Below, piece after piece: positions 39,777 to 48,267 of a stretch of DNA of 64,000 nt (its first letter is position 1; each line of letters starts with the position of its first letter). Under the pieces are notes generated by a model. That model made no database searches and was not told the DNA's origin. It saw nothing but the letters and a program-made list of their open reading frames with translations. A program made the position numbers and the translations under genes. The stretch covers positions 62,001 to 126,000 of the forward strand of contig JAMHXF010000106.1 in assembly GCA_035910535.1 (NCBI GenBank), given 5' to 3'. The DNA is from Archangium_A sp035910535 (GTDB lineage Bacteria; Myxococcota; Myxococcia; Myxococcales; Myxococcaceae).

Positions 39777-41009
39777 TCAATTGGCGACTTGCGCAGAAAC
39801 GCGGCGCGTCGACAGCAGCGCGACCCAGCCGAGGCTGATCATTCCCAACGCGACGGCCGCGCCGCCGAGCTGCACCGGCATGAAGCCGCGCGCCGCGAAC
39901 GACGCGAGCAACACGAGTTCAGCCACGAGCCGCGCGACCTCGATGCGCAGCGCCCACGGCTTGCTCTCGAGAATCGCGCTCCACGACGTGGCCGCGGCCC
40001 ACAGCACCAGCGAGAGCAGCACCTTGTCGAGCAGCGGCACCGCAGAGTCGGCACGAATGACGAGCAGCATCGCCGGGAAGCCGAGCGCGACTTGAAACAC
40101 CAGGTACGCCTTGCTGCCGGGCAGCGCGTTCGACTGAAACTTGAGCTCCTGTCCGTCGCGCTTCCACGCCGACGCGGGGAGCTCCGGCACACCTTGCGGC
40201 CGCCAGCCGGTGGGCATGAACCACACGCGAACCTTGTCGAACCACTTCGGCGCGCGCCACGCGTCGGCGGCGACCTGCTTCCACACCTGGAAGTTGATGA
40301 ACGTGGGGTCCCACGTGTTGGGCGGTGAAGTCACGCCGTAGCTGCACGTCTCGGTCTCGGGCTCGAAGGTGCCGAACAACTTGTCCCAGATGATGAGGAA
40401 GCCGCCGTAGTTCTTGTCGAGGTAGCGCTCGTTGCGCGCGTGGTGCACGCGGTGGTGCGAGGGCGTGTTCATCCACGACTCGAGGAAGTGCGGCAGCTTC
40501 GTGACCACGCGCGTGTGCGGCAGCAACTGCAGCACGAGGTGGAAGGCCACCATCGCCACCACCCACTCCGGCGCGAAGCCCACGAGCGCGAGGGGCCAGT
40601 AGAAGAAGAACGAGAAGAAGCGCTGCGTGACCGACGCGCGCAGCGCGACCGCGTAGTTCATCTCTTCGGTCGAGTGATGCGGCATGTGCGCGGCCCAGCC
40701 GATGTTGGTGCGGTGGCCGAAGCGGTGAAACCAATAGAAGAGGAAGTCGACGCCGAAGAACAAGAGCACCGCGTTGAGCGGCGTCGCCTCGAGCTTCCAC
40801 GGCGAGACCGAGTACAGCCACGCCAACACCGGCAGCCACAGGGCCGACACCGCCACGTTGACGCACTGGTTGATGATGGCTGTGCCCAGGCTCGCGATGG
40901 AGTCCTGAAATTCGTAGTACCCATTCTTGCGCCACGCGCACCAGGCGATCTCCGCGAGAATCAGCAGCAGCACGAAGGGCGTCACGATGGCGTAGACGTT
41001 GATGTCCAT
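39777..41009 (-). CDS. Fatty-acid hydroxylase / alkylglycerol-monooxygenase-like protein
   Basis: The 410-residue multi-pass membrane protein belongs to the sterol desaturase/fatty acid hydroxylase superfamily. The histidine boxes are HRFGH near residue 95, HMPHH near 108, and HHRVHH near 185, in the order and spacing of di-iron members such as alkylglycerol monooxygenase. C-terminal residues 250-410 add further helices, as in AGMO-type proteins. Ether lipids occur in myxobacteria and act as signals there, which makes AGMO-like cleavage plausible but unproven. ATG at 41009; a perfect palindrome lies 35 nt upstream. Confidence 0.88.
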   Translation of the reverse strand: MDINVYAIVTPFVLLLILAEIAWCAWRKNGYYEFQDSIASLGTAIINQCVNVAVSALWLPVLAWLYSVSPWKLEATPLNAVLLFFGVDFLFYWFHRFGHRTNIGWAAHMPHHSTEEMNYAVALRASVTQRFFSFFFYWPLALVGFAPEWVVAMVAFHLVLQLLPHTRVVTKLPHFLESWMNTPSHHRVHHARNERYLDKNYGGFLIIWDKLFGTFEPETETCSYGVTSPPNTWDPTFINFQVWKQVAADAWRAPKWFDKVRVWFMPTGWRPQGVPELPASAWKRDGQELKFQSNALPGSKAYLVFQVALGFPAMLLVIRADSAVPLLDKVLLSLVLWAAATSWSAILESKPWALRIEVARLVAELVLLASFAARGFMPVQLGGAAVALGMISLGWVALLSTRRVSAQVAN

Positions 41010-41044
41010 GCCTCGCGTTCTGGCCCACCGCGACCTGCCGCGCG

Positions 41045-41058
41045 TTAACCCGGGTTAA
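41045..41058. promoter_or_regulatory. Perfect 14-bp palindrome TTAACCCGGGTTAA
   Basis: The site lies in the 59-nt divergent gap between the AGMO-like gene and the Crp/Fnr gene, 10 nt before the regulator's GTG. Its size and position fit a repressor operator that controls both genes. Confidence 0.6.
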
Positions 41059-41068
41059 GAAGTGCGGG

Positions 41069-41653
41069 GTGGACCTCTACGGCAAGCTGTCGGCGCTGGG
41101 CCCGCTCTCGAAGGCGACGTTCGGCAGGTTGATGTCGCTGGCCGCGCCGCTGCAGCTGGGCAAGCACGCGTTCTGGTCTCGGCCGGGTGAGAAGGTGGCG
41201 CACTTCGCCATCGTTCAGAGCGGGCTCGTGCGGCACTACTACGTCGACGCGAAGGGCCGCGAGTCGGTGAAGGCGTTTCGCGGCCCCGGTGAGTTCAGCG
41301 CGCCGTACGCCGAGTTGATTCAGCAGCACCCGTCACGCACGTTCATTCAAGCGCTCATGCCGACTGACTTGATGACCTTCGAGGTCGCGAAGTTCAACGC
41401 GCTGGCGGAAGGCTCGTTGGAGCTGCAGACGCTCGCGCGCCGCTTCGTCGAGCTGCACTTCGTGAACAAAGAGCAGCGCGAGTATGAGTTTCTGCAGCTC
41501 AGCGCAGAAGAGCGGTACCGCCGCTTCTGCGCCGAGCGCCCTGAACACCTCGCGCACATCCCGCAGCACCAGGTGGCCTCGTACATCGGCATCACGCCGG
41601 TGGCGCTCAGCCGCATTCGCGCGAGGGTCACCAGGAAGTCGCGCGTCGCCTGA
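41069..41653 (+). CDS. Crp/Fnr-family regulator
   Basis: The 194-residue protein has an N-terminal cyclic-nucleotide-binding-like beta domain (HFAIVQSGLVRHYYVDAKG, GPGEFSAPYAEL) and the C-terminal part ERYRRFCAERPEHLAHIPQH then VASYIGITPVALSRIRARV, a helix-turn-helix typical of short Crp/Fnr-like activators. There is no Fnr Cys cluster and the cAMP arginine motif is not clear. GTG start at 41069. It is divergent from the AGMO-like hydroxylase, its most likely target. Confidence 0.88.
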   Translation: MDLYGKLSALGPLSKATFGRLMSLAAPLQLGKHAFWSRPGEKVAHFAIVQSGLVRHYYVDAKGRESVKAFRGPGEFSAPYAELIQQHPSRTFIQALMPTDLMTFEVAKFNALAEGSLELQTLARRFVELHFVNKEQREYEFLQLSAEERYRRFCAERPEHLAHIPQHQVASYIGITPVALSRIRARVTRKSRVA

Positions 41654-41772
41654 CGCATTTCGCGACGGTGTCGCTGATTGCCGCAACATTCCAGCGTCGC
41701 GCGCTCGGGACGGCGGCGGCGCGACTCTTGCTGAACTGCACGGCGCGCCAACGTGGCGCATGAAGGTCTGGT

Positions 41773-41803
41773 CCGGCGGTCTTTTCCCCCGAGGGGCCGC
41801 CGG
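41773..41803. terminator. Hairpin between convergent genes
   Basis: Arms CCGGCGG and CCGCCGG with an inner CCCC/GGGG pairing form a strong GC-rich hairpin. It lies between the convergent Crp/Fnr and DUF2378 genes, 6 nt from the DUF2378 stop. There is no long U-tract; a TTTT run sits inside the loop. A bidirectional terminator is likely. Confidence 0.5.
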
Positions 41804-41809
41804 GCCATT

Positions 41810-42364
41810 TCAACGCCAGGTGATGGCGTACTTCGCGGCGTGGCCGTCGAACTCGAGCACCTTCACCGAGACCTCCTTCGCCCCGGTGATGTGCAGCGCG
41901 CCTTCGATGACGCCGGCGATGTAGTGCGGGTTGCCGTTGCACTCGTTCACTTCGCTGACGAACTCGTTGGGGCCCTTCTGGTCGAGTGACGCGCGAATGA
42001 AGTTGTTGCCGCCGCGCAGGTTCGACTCGATGCGCTTGAGCGCGCGCGCCGGGCCCATCACCCGCATCACCGACATGATGGCCTTTCCCATCAACGTGTC
42101 TTCGAAGCGTTGCAACACCGCGCGCCCCAACGAGCGGTAGCGCTCGTCGAGCGGCCCGGTGAAGAGCTCGTCGGCGGCGAGCCGAAGCGCGAGCACCCAC
42201 TCGGGTTGCGGCACGTTCTTCGGTTTTCCGTCGAGGTCGATGCCCAACGGCTTGAGCTTGTCTTTCAGGCCGGGGCCGACGCGCGCGTGGAGCGCCTTGA
42301 AGAAGAGCGCTTCAACCGTGTGCTCGTAGACGAACCACTCCCTGGCGCCACCCTCATCGGCCAT
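41810..42364 (-). CDS. DUF2378 (TIGR02265) family protein
   Basis: The 184-residue product fits the myxobacterial paralogous family DUF2378: REWFVYEHTVEALFFKAL at the N-terminus, QPEWVLALRLAADELF, RFEDTLMGKAIMSVMRVMGP, RIESNLRGGNNFIRASL and a C-terminal KVLEFDGHAAKYAITW. No signal peptide or membrane helix. Members are abundant in Myxococcales with unknown function, some encoded beside regulators. ATG at 42364. Confidence 0.85.
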   Translation of the reverse strand: MADEGGAREWFVYEHTVEALFFKALHARVGPGLKDKLKPLGIDLDGKPKNVPQPEWVLALRLAADELFTGPLDERYRSLGRAVLQRFEDTLMGKAIMSVMRVMGPARALKRIESNLRGGNNFIRASLDQKGPNEFVSEVNECNGNPHYIAGVIEGALHITGAKEVSVKVLEFDGHAAKYAITWR

Positions 42365-42416
42365 GCGGCGAACCTAGCGCACCACGCCCGCGCGCCGGAG
42401 CGACGGAGTATTCGTT

Positions 42417-42449
42417 CCTGAAAATGAGAATTTGATTCCTGATTTCAGG
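42417..42449. promoter_or_regulatory. Inverted repeat CCTGAAA/TTTCAGG
   Basis: The 7-bp arms are 19 nt apart within an AT-rich patch, unusual for this genome, in the divergent gap between the DUF2378 and kelch genes. TTCCTGA also occurs twice as a direct repeat in the patch. It may be a regulator site for either promoter. Confidence 0.35.
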
Positions 42450-42485
42450 AGGCTTTCCGGCACGTCGTCTGCTGGCTGACGGCGA

Positions 42486-43634
42486 ATGCGAACACTTCTC
42501 GTGGCAGGTCTTGGTTTTCTGATGGTCGGGTGCCAGCCGAATGTCAGCGTCGATGATGACGCGGGCGTTCTCGACGCCGGTGTCGTCGTCGTAGACGCCG
42601 GCGTGCCCGATGCGGGCTTGATGTGCGGCGCGCAGAGTCATCTCGTCGACGGCGGCTGCGTGACCGAAGTGACGTGGGTGCGAGGGCGCTTCGGGCCCGA
42701 TGGTCGCGACCACCACGCGACGTGGGTGTGGCCGGGGTCTGACGGCGGCGCGGTGCTGGTCGTCGCCGGCGGCATCGACAAGTGGCAGGGCCTCGCCTTC
42801 AACGACTCGTTCTTCGCGCGCATCGACGCGGCCGGCATCGTTCAACCGTGGGTGCCCGGGCCTGAGATGGCCGTCTGGCAGACGGGCATGGCGCTCGAGG
42901 CCAGCGGCAGCCGCGCGTACTCCATCGGCGGCATGACGCTCGGTGGCGGCGGCGTCGTGGCGACGGCCACCGTGCAGTCCATCGGCCCGCTCGCTGACGG
43001 CACGCCCGATGATTGGCGCGAAGAGCTCGCGTTGCCGGAGGCCGCTTTCTACCCGGCCGCTGCGCGCGTCGGAGACTGGCTCTTCGTCTTCGGAGGTCGC
43101 AGCGGCGGCGGCACCGCGCTCGCGACCGTGTGGCGCTCGCAGGTCGGCGCTGACGGCGTGTTGGGGAGCTGGACGGTGCTCGTGCCGCTGCCCGAGGCCC
43201 GCACGCACGGCGGCGCCTTCGTGGTCGGCACGCGCGTGTTCCTGGTCGGCGGGTTCGCGGCGACCAGCTTCAGCTCGAGTCAGGTGAACCACCGCGACGT
43301 GCTCACCGCGACCGTCGACCCGGCCACCGGCGTGTTGAGCGCGTGGACGAGCGTGCTCGTCGACTTCGAGGCGTCGTCGTTCAGCGTGGCCGAGGCCGAC
43401 GGCTGGGTCTACGTGATGGGCGGCTTCGACGGCGCGCTGCGGCTGCAGGGTGACGTGCGGCGCGCGCGCGTGAATGCTGACGGCACGCTCGGCGCGTTCG
43501 AGGTCATCGCGTCGTTGCCGGTGCCGCGCGCGCACGTGCGCCAGGCGCCCATTCGCGACGGCGTCATCTACACGTTCGGCGGCTCGTCGACGTCAGCGAC
43601 CTCCGACGCGCTGCACATCGGCACCATGTGGTGA
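42486..43634 (+). CDS. Kelch-type beta-propeller lipoprotein
   Basis: The 382-residue product has lipobox FLMVGCQP, a short Asp-Ala-Gly linker (AGVLDAGVVVVDAGVPDAG) and a propeller of about six kelch-like blades: GGAVLVVAGGID, SRAYSIGGMTLGG, DWLFVFGGRSGGG, TRVFLVGGFAATS, GWVYVMGGFDGA and GVIYTFGGSS. Kelch propellers bind proteins or glycans. Expected to be on the cell surface. Its last 42 nt overlap the convergent LysR gene. Confidence 0.88.
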   Translation: MRTLLVAGLGFLMVGCQPNVSVDDDAGVLDAGVVVVDAGVPDAGLMCGAQSHLVDGGCVTEVTWVRGRFGPDGRDHHATWVWPGSDGGAVLVVAGGIDKWQGLAFNDSFFARIDAAGIVQPWVPGPEMAVWQTGMALEASGSRAYSIGGMTLGGGGVVATATVQSIGPLADGTPDDWREELALPEAAFYPAAARVGDWLFVFGGRSGGGTALATVWRSQVGADGVLGSWTVLVPLPEARTHGGAFVVGTRVFLVGGFAATSFSSSQVNHRDVLTATVDPATGVLSAWTSVLVDFEASSFSVAEADGWVYVMGGFDGALRLQGDVRRARVNADGTLGAFEVIASLPVPRAHVRQAPIRDGVIYTFGGSSTSATSDALHIGTMW

Positions 43635-44531
43635 GCACCGACGAATTTCTGAGCGCAGCCAGCGGTGCACCGGGTCGTCGTGGTTCCGCGCGAGCCAGGC
43701 CTGGTGCAGCGTGAAGCCACGAATGGGAATCGGCGACTCGAAGATGTGCAGGCTCCGGGTGAGGCTCGAGAACGTCTCGAGCAGCCGCCGTGGGGCGGCG
43801 AGCACGAGGTCGCTGCGCTCGACCATCAACGGCGCGACCACGAAGTGTGGCACCCGAATCGACACGTGCCGCACGTAGCCGCGCTCGAGCAGCGCGTCGT
43901 CGAGCGGGCCGCCGGGCTTGCCGCCAGGGGCGATTTGAACGTGCTTGAGCGCCGCGAAGCGCTCGAGCGTCATCCTGCCCTTCGACACCGGGTGGCCGCG
44001 ACGCACCGCACAGAGGTACGTGTCGCTCCACAGCTTCTGGGCGAAGACGCCGGGGCGATCTTCGATGGTGGGCCCAATCCAGATGTCGGAGCCGGACTGC
44101 AGCGCGTCGAGCGCGTCGGCCTCACCGGGGCGCGAAGTCAGCGTCACGTTCGGCGCTTCGCGGTGCAGGCGCTCCATCAACGGCGGGAGCAGCAGCAGCT
44201 CGGTGTAGTCGGCGTGCGTGAGCTTGAATTCGCGGCGCAGCTCGTGGAGCGGCGGCGGGCGGCCACCGGTCAACACGCCTTCGACTTTCGCGAGCGCTTC
44301 ACGCGTGGGCTCGCGCAGCGCTTCGGCGCGCTCGGTGAGCACGTGACCTGAGCCTTCACGCACCAGCAGCGGGTCGTTGAGCACGAGACGCAAGCGCGCG
44401 ACGGCGTGGCTGGTGGCCGGCTGCGTGAGCCCCAACACCTTCGCGGCGCGCGTGACGCTGCGGGTCTCGAGCAGCGCGTCGAGCGTCTTGAGGAGGTTCA
44501 GGTCAACATCAACCGTGTGCATGTTGGTCAT
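43593..44531 (-). CDS. LysR-family regulator
   Basis: The 312-residue protein has the LysR helix-turn-helix (DLNLLKTLDALLETRSVTRA then AKVLGLTQPATSHAVARLR) and a substrate-binding domain (TLTSRPGEADALDALQSG; DTYLCAVRRGHPVSKG; LERGYVRHVSIRVPHF). It resembles the NodD/LinR-like subgroup. Start at the ATG 44531 (MTNMHTVD) is a choice between three close Met codons; ATG 44522 is nearly as good. It is divergent from the NmrA-like gene, the usual layout for a LysR and its target. Confidence 0.88.
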   Translation of the reverse strand: MTNMHTVDVDLNLLKTLDALLETRSVTRAAKVLGLTQPATSHAVARLRLVLNDPLLVREGSGHVLTERAEALREPTREALAKVEGVLTGGRPPPLHELRREFKLTHADYTELLLLPPLMERLHREAPNVTLTSRPGEADALDALQSGSDIWIGPTIEDRPGVFAQKLWSDTYLCAVRRGHPVSKGRMTLERFAALKHVQIAPGGKPGGPLDDALLERGYVRHVSIRVPHFVVAPLMVERSDLVLAAPRRLLETFSSLTRSLHIFESPIPIRGFTLHQAWLARNHDDPVHRWLRSEIRRCSPHGADVQRVGGR

Positions 44532-44611
44532 TCTCGGCATCGATTGGACGAATGTCGACGCGCGCCGTACTTCTGGCGCTGTCGAAACGAAACTCACTCA
44601 AGGAGCCGCAC

Positions 44612-45463
44612 ATGTTCGTCGTCGCTGGAGTCACTGGAAACACGGGGAAAGTCGTCGCTGAGACGTTGCTGGCGCAGGGCCTCGCGGTGCGCGTCATCGT
44701 GCGTGACGCGGCGAAGGGCGAGAGCTGGAAGAAGAAGGGCGCCGAGGTGGCGGTCGCGAACCTGCACGACGCGAAGGCGCTGACCGAGGCGTTGAAGGGC
44801 GCGCAGGGTGTGTATCTGCTCAACCCGCCTGACTTCTCGAGCACCGACATCGTGAAGACCGCGCGCTCGGTGGCCGAGGCCATCGAGGTCGCGGTGAAGG
44901 CCAACAAGGTTCCGCACGTGGTGTTCCTCTCGTCCATCGCGGCGCAGCGCGAGACGGGCACGGGGCCCATCGTGTCGGTGCACCACGTCGAGAAGAAGCT
45001 GGGCGCCGTCGCGGGCACGCACTTCACGTTCTTGCGCGCGGGGTACTTCATGGAGAACCTGCTCGCGAACCTGCACCCGATGAAGGAGCAGGGCGTGTTG
45101 CCGGCGATGTTCAGCAAGCCGCTCGAGATGGTGGCGACGGCCGACATCGGCGCGACGGCGGCGGGGCTGCTGCGTGAGGGCGTGAAGGCGCCGAAGTTGG
45201 TCGAGCTGTCAGGGCCTGCGGCGCTGACGTTGGCGGAGGTTGCGCCGGTGTTCGGCAAGAAGCTGGGCAAGACCATCAACCTGGCGCCGGTGCCGCTCGA
45301 GGCGCAGGTCGACGTGCTCAAGGGCGTCGGGTTGCCCGAGACGTGGGCGAAGGCCTACGCCGAGATGAACGCCGCCGCCGAGCACGGGCTGATGACGTAC
45401 GAGAGCGCGCCGCGCCGTGGGCTCGTCACCATCGAGCGGTTCGTCGAGACCGCGCTGCGTTGA
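44612..45463 (+). CDS. NmrA-like NAD(P)-binding protein
   Basis: The 283-residue protein starts MFVVAGVTGNTGKVVAETLL, with the GxxGxxG dinucleotide motif of atypical short-chain dehydrogenases. VYLLNPPDF, VFLSSIAAQRETGTGPI, TFLRAGYFMENLLANL and MVATADIGATAAGLL are typical of NmrA/HSCARG or azoreductase-type quinone oxidoreductase relatives. AAGGAG lies 6 nt before the ATG. Probably a redox sensor or NADPH-dependent reductase controlled by the divergent LysR gene. Confidence 0.88.
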   Translation: MFVVAGVTGNTGKVVAETLLAQGLAVRVIVRDAAKGESWKKKGAEVAVANLHDAKALTEALKGAQGVYLLNPPDFSSTDIVKTARSVAEAIEVAVKANKVPHVVFLSSIAAQRETGTGPIVSVHHVEKKLGAVAGTHFTFLRAGYFMENLLANLHPMKEQGVLPAMFSKPLEMVATADIGATAAGLLREGVKAPKLVELSGPAALTLAEVAPVFGKKLGKTINLAPVPLEAQVDVLKGVGLPETWAKAYAEMNAAAEHGLMTYESAPRRGLVTIERFVETALR

Positions 45464-45523
45464 CCTGGCGACTGCGCGTTCCATGAGCCTTCGTGAGGGA
45501 GTTGGGTTAGTTCCTGCTCCCCC

Positions 45524-47413
45524 ATGATGGATCCGAACGCCGCTCCGCCTCCGACGCCGTACGTGCCTCCCGCTCCGCCGCCGAAGAAGTCTGGTGGGCT
45601 CGGCGCTGGCCTCATTCTCGCGCTGGGGTGCTTCGGCTTCCTGGTGTTGGGCTTCGCGGGCATCGTCATCATGGCGGCGCTCGGCAGCGGTGACGGCGGC
45701 TCGTCAGGCACGGTCGAAGATTCGTCGGTGCTGCGCATGAAGCTCGCCGGCCCCATTCCCGAATATGTGCGCTCCAGCGGCCTCGACGAGCTCTTCGGCA
45801 ACGCGCCCGTCACCGTGCGTCAGCACGTCTTCAACCTCGAGAAGGCCGCCAAGGACAAGCGCATCAAGGGCGTGTTGCTCGAGCTCGATTCGCTCGAAGG
45901 CACCGGCTGGGCGAAGGTCGAAGAGCTCCGCGACGCGCTGCTCGACTTCAAGAAGTCCGGCAAGTTCGTCATCGTGTTCTCCGAGCACCTGTCCGAACGC
46001 GAGTACGCGCTCGCGCTCGGCGCCGACAGCATCATCATGCCGAAGGACTCGTGGTTCGAGTTCAACGGCCTGGCCAGCGACATCAGCCACTACCCCGGGT
46101 TGCTCGAGAAGCTCGGCATCGAGGTGCAGTACTTCCGCTACGGCAAGTACAAGTCGGTCTCGGGCGAGCAGACGGGCCGCAAGGCGTTCACCGAGCCCGT
46201 GAAGGAGATGATTCGCGAGAACATGAACCTCACCTTCAAACACATCGTCGACGCGGTGGCGCTGCACCGGAAGCTCGACGTCGAGAAGGTGACGATGCTC
46301 GTCGAAGAAGGTCGCACCAAGTCTGACTGGGCCTTCGAGCAGAAGCTGATTGATCAACTCGCGTACTGGGACGAGGTCGAAGCGCTGCTGCGCGACAAGA
46401 CCGGCACCGAAGCGAAGAACAAGCTCAACTTCATCTCGGCCAGCCGCTACCGCAACGTCTCACCGTCGGAGGCCGGCATCCCCGACGGCAAGCACGACTT
46501 CGCGCTCATCTATTCGACGGGCCTCATCGTGGCGGGCAAGGGCAGCGACGACCCGTTCGGTGGCGACTCGACGCAGGGCAGCGACCCGTTGATCAAGGCG
46601 ATTCGCCGCGCCGTCGAAGACGACGACATCAAGGCCATCATCTTCCGCGTCGATTCGCCCGGTGGTGCAGGGTTGGGCTGCGACTACGTGCGCCGTGAAA
46701 TCGCGCTCGCGCGCGAAAAGAAGCCCGTCATCGTCAGCATGAGCGACGTCGCCGCTTCGGGCGGCTACTGGGTCTCGATGGACGCGACCGCCATCGTCGC
46801 GCAGCCGACCACCGCCACCGGCTCCATCGGCATCTACACCGTGATTCCGAACCTCGGCGGGCTCTACGAGAAGCTCGGGCTCAACAATGAAATCTTCAAG
46901 GTGGGCGCGCATGCCGACGCGCTCATCGGGGCGCGCGCGTTCAGCGATGAAGAGGCCAAGCAGTGGGACACGGACCTCTTCGCTTCGTACAACCGCTTCG
47001 TCGCGCTCGCCGCGGCGGGCCGCCACATGGAAGACGAGAAGATGCAGGAACTCGCGCAGGGCCGCACCTGGTACGGCTCGCAGGCGAAAGAGAACGGGCT
47101 GGTCGACGAGCTCGGCGGGTTCCCGGCGGCCATCAAGCTGGCGCGCAGCAAGGCCAACATTCCCGACTCCGAGACCGTCTCGCTCAAGCTCTTCGACAAG
47201 AAGCGCTCTTTCCTCGAGCAGCTGCTGCAGCGCGACGACGAAGACGACGAGTCGCCGGAGCTCTCGGTGACGCTGCTCTCGAAGACCATCGAAGCGTCGG
47301 GGTTGCGCCCGCTGTTCAAGCGCATTCCGGGGCTCTCGGGCTTCGCGCGTGAAGTGGTGAAGGGCGACGAGAAGCTGTTCCCGATGATGGAGTACCAGGT
47401 CGACTACCGCTGA
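45524..47413 (+). CDS. sppA: Signal peptide peptidase SppA, long type
   Basis: The 629-residue protein has a Pro-rich cytoplasmic start (PPPTPYVPPAPPPKK), one membrane helix (about 27-52) and two tandem SppA domains. The catalytic dyad of the 67-kDa class is visible: Lys near 210 in RYGKYKSVSGE and Ser near 412 in SMSDVAASGGYW. FRVDSPGGAG and GSIGIYTVIPNLGGL are family motifs. SppA degrades released signal peptides and other membrane peptides at the periplasmic face. ATG at 45524, with a possible hairpin over its ribosome site. The next kinase gene begins 4 nt after its stop. Confidence 0.93.
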   Translation: MMDPNAAPPPTPYVPPAPPPKKSGGLGAGLILALGCFGFLVLGFAGIVIMAALGSGDGGSSGTVEDSSVLRMKLAGPIPEYVRSSGLDELFGNAPVTVRQHVFNLEKAAKDKRIKGVLLELDSLEGTGWAKVEELRDALLDFKKSGKFVIVFSEHLSEREYALALGADSIIMPKDSWFEFNGLASDISHYPGLLEKLGIEVQYFRYGKYKSVSGEQTGRKAFTEPVKEMIRENMNLTFKHIVDAVALHRKLDVEKVTMLVEEGRTKSDWAFEQKLIDQLAYWDEVEALLRDKTGTEAKNKLNFISASRYRNVSPSEAGIPDGKHDFALIYSTGLIVAGKGSDDPFGGDSTQGSDPLIKAIRRAVEDDDIKAIIFRVDSPGGAGLGCDYVRREIALAREKKPVIVSMSDVAASGGYWVSMDATAIVAQPTTATGSIGIYTVIPNLGGLYEKLGLNNEIFKVGAHADALIGARAFSDEEAKQWDTDLFASYNRFVALAAAGRHMEDEKMQELAQGRTWYGSQAKENGLVDELGGFPAAIKLARSKANIPDSETVSLKLFDKKRSFLEQLLQRDDEDDESPELSVTLLSKTIEASGLRPLFKRIPGLSGFAREVVKGDEKLFPMMEYQVDYR

Positions 47414-47417
47414 CCGC

Positions 47418-48266
47418 ATGTCACTGATTCTCGACGGGCGTTACCGGCTGATTCGCGCTGCGGGCACCGGCGGCACGGCCAACGTGTACCTCGCAGAGTC
47501 GACGGCCGACGGCACGCAGGTCGCCGTGAAGGTGCTCAAGAAGTCGATGGCCGAGCAGCAGGACATGCTCGGTCGGTTTCGTCGTGAAGCGGACACGCTG
47601 CGGCAGGTCGCGCACCCCAACATCGTCAAGCTCATCGAGCTGACCGAATCGCCGCAGGGGTTGGTGCTGGTGATGGAGTGGGCCGAGGGCGAGCGCCTCG
47701 ACGCCATCACGTTGTCGCCTGACGAGGTGCGCCTGGTGCTGGTGCAGCTGGCGAGCGCGCTGGCCACCATTCACGCGGCGGGCGTCGTGCACCGCGACTT
47801 GAAGCACGAGAACGTGATTGTTCAGCGAAAGGAAACAGTGCACGCGCGGCTGCTCGACTTCGGCATCGCGCGCTTCGAGACCGAGGCGCCGCCCGGGGGC
47901 TTCGTGAGCATGTTGGGGCAGGTTGCGGGGACCCCGTCGATTCTCGCGCCCGAGCAGATTCGTGGTGAAGCCCCCGACGCGCGCGGCGACGTGTACTCGT
48001 ATGGAATTCTCGGCTGGCGCCTGGTGACGGGCGCGGTGCCGTTCGCCGGCGCGAGCGACTTCGCGACGCTGCAGATGCACCTGCAGGACAAGCTGCCGCC
48101 ATTCAAGCCGACGGACCCGTCGTTGGCGGCGCTCGAGCTGGTGTTGCGCAAGTGCCTCGAGAAGAAAGACGAAGACCGCTACCGCAACGGCATGGAGATT
48201 CTCGAGGCGCTCGGCACGGCCACGCCGCCGGAGCCGAAGAAGAAGAAGTGGTGGTCGTTCGGTTGA
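47418..48266 (+). CDS. Soluble Ser/Thr protein kinase
   Basis: The 282-residue protein is a Hanks-type kinase domain with almost nothing else. Gly-rich loop AAGTGGTANVY, Lys near 38 in VAVKVLKK, catalytic HRDLKHENV with Asp near 127, DFGIARF near 147 and the segment GTPSILAPEQ are all present. No membrane helix is seen; the end is Lys/Trp-rich (PKKKKWWSFG). It is likely co-transcribed with sppA, a pairing that may link kinase signalling to envelope proteolysis. Confidence 0.92.
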   Translation: MSLILDGRYRLIRAAGTGGTANVYLAESTADGTQVAVKVLKKSMAEQQDMLGRFRREADTLRQVAHPNIVKLIELTESPQGLVLVMEWAEGERLDAITLSPDEVRLVLVQLASALATIHAAGVVHRDLKHENVIVQRKETVHARLLDFGIARFETEAPPGGFVSMLGQVAGTPSILAPEQIRGEAPDARGDVYSYGILGWRLVTGAVPFAGASDFATLQMHLQDKLPPFKPTDPSLAALELVLRKCLEKKDEDRYRNGMEILEALGTATPPEPKKKKWWSFG

Positions 48267-48267
48267 T

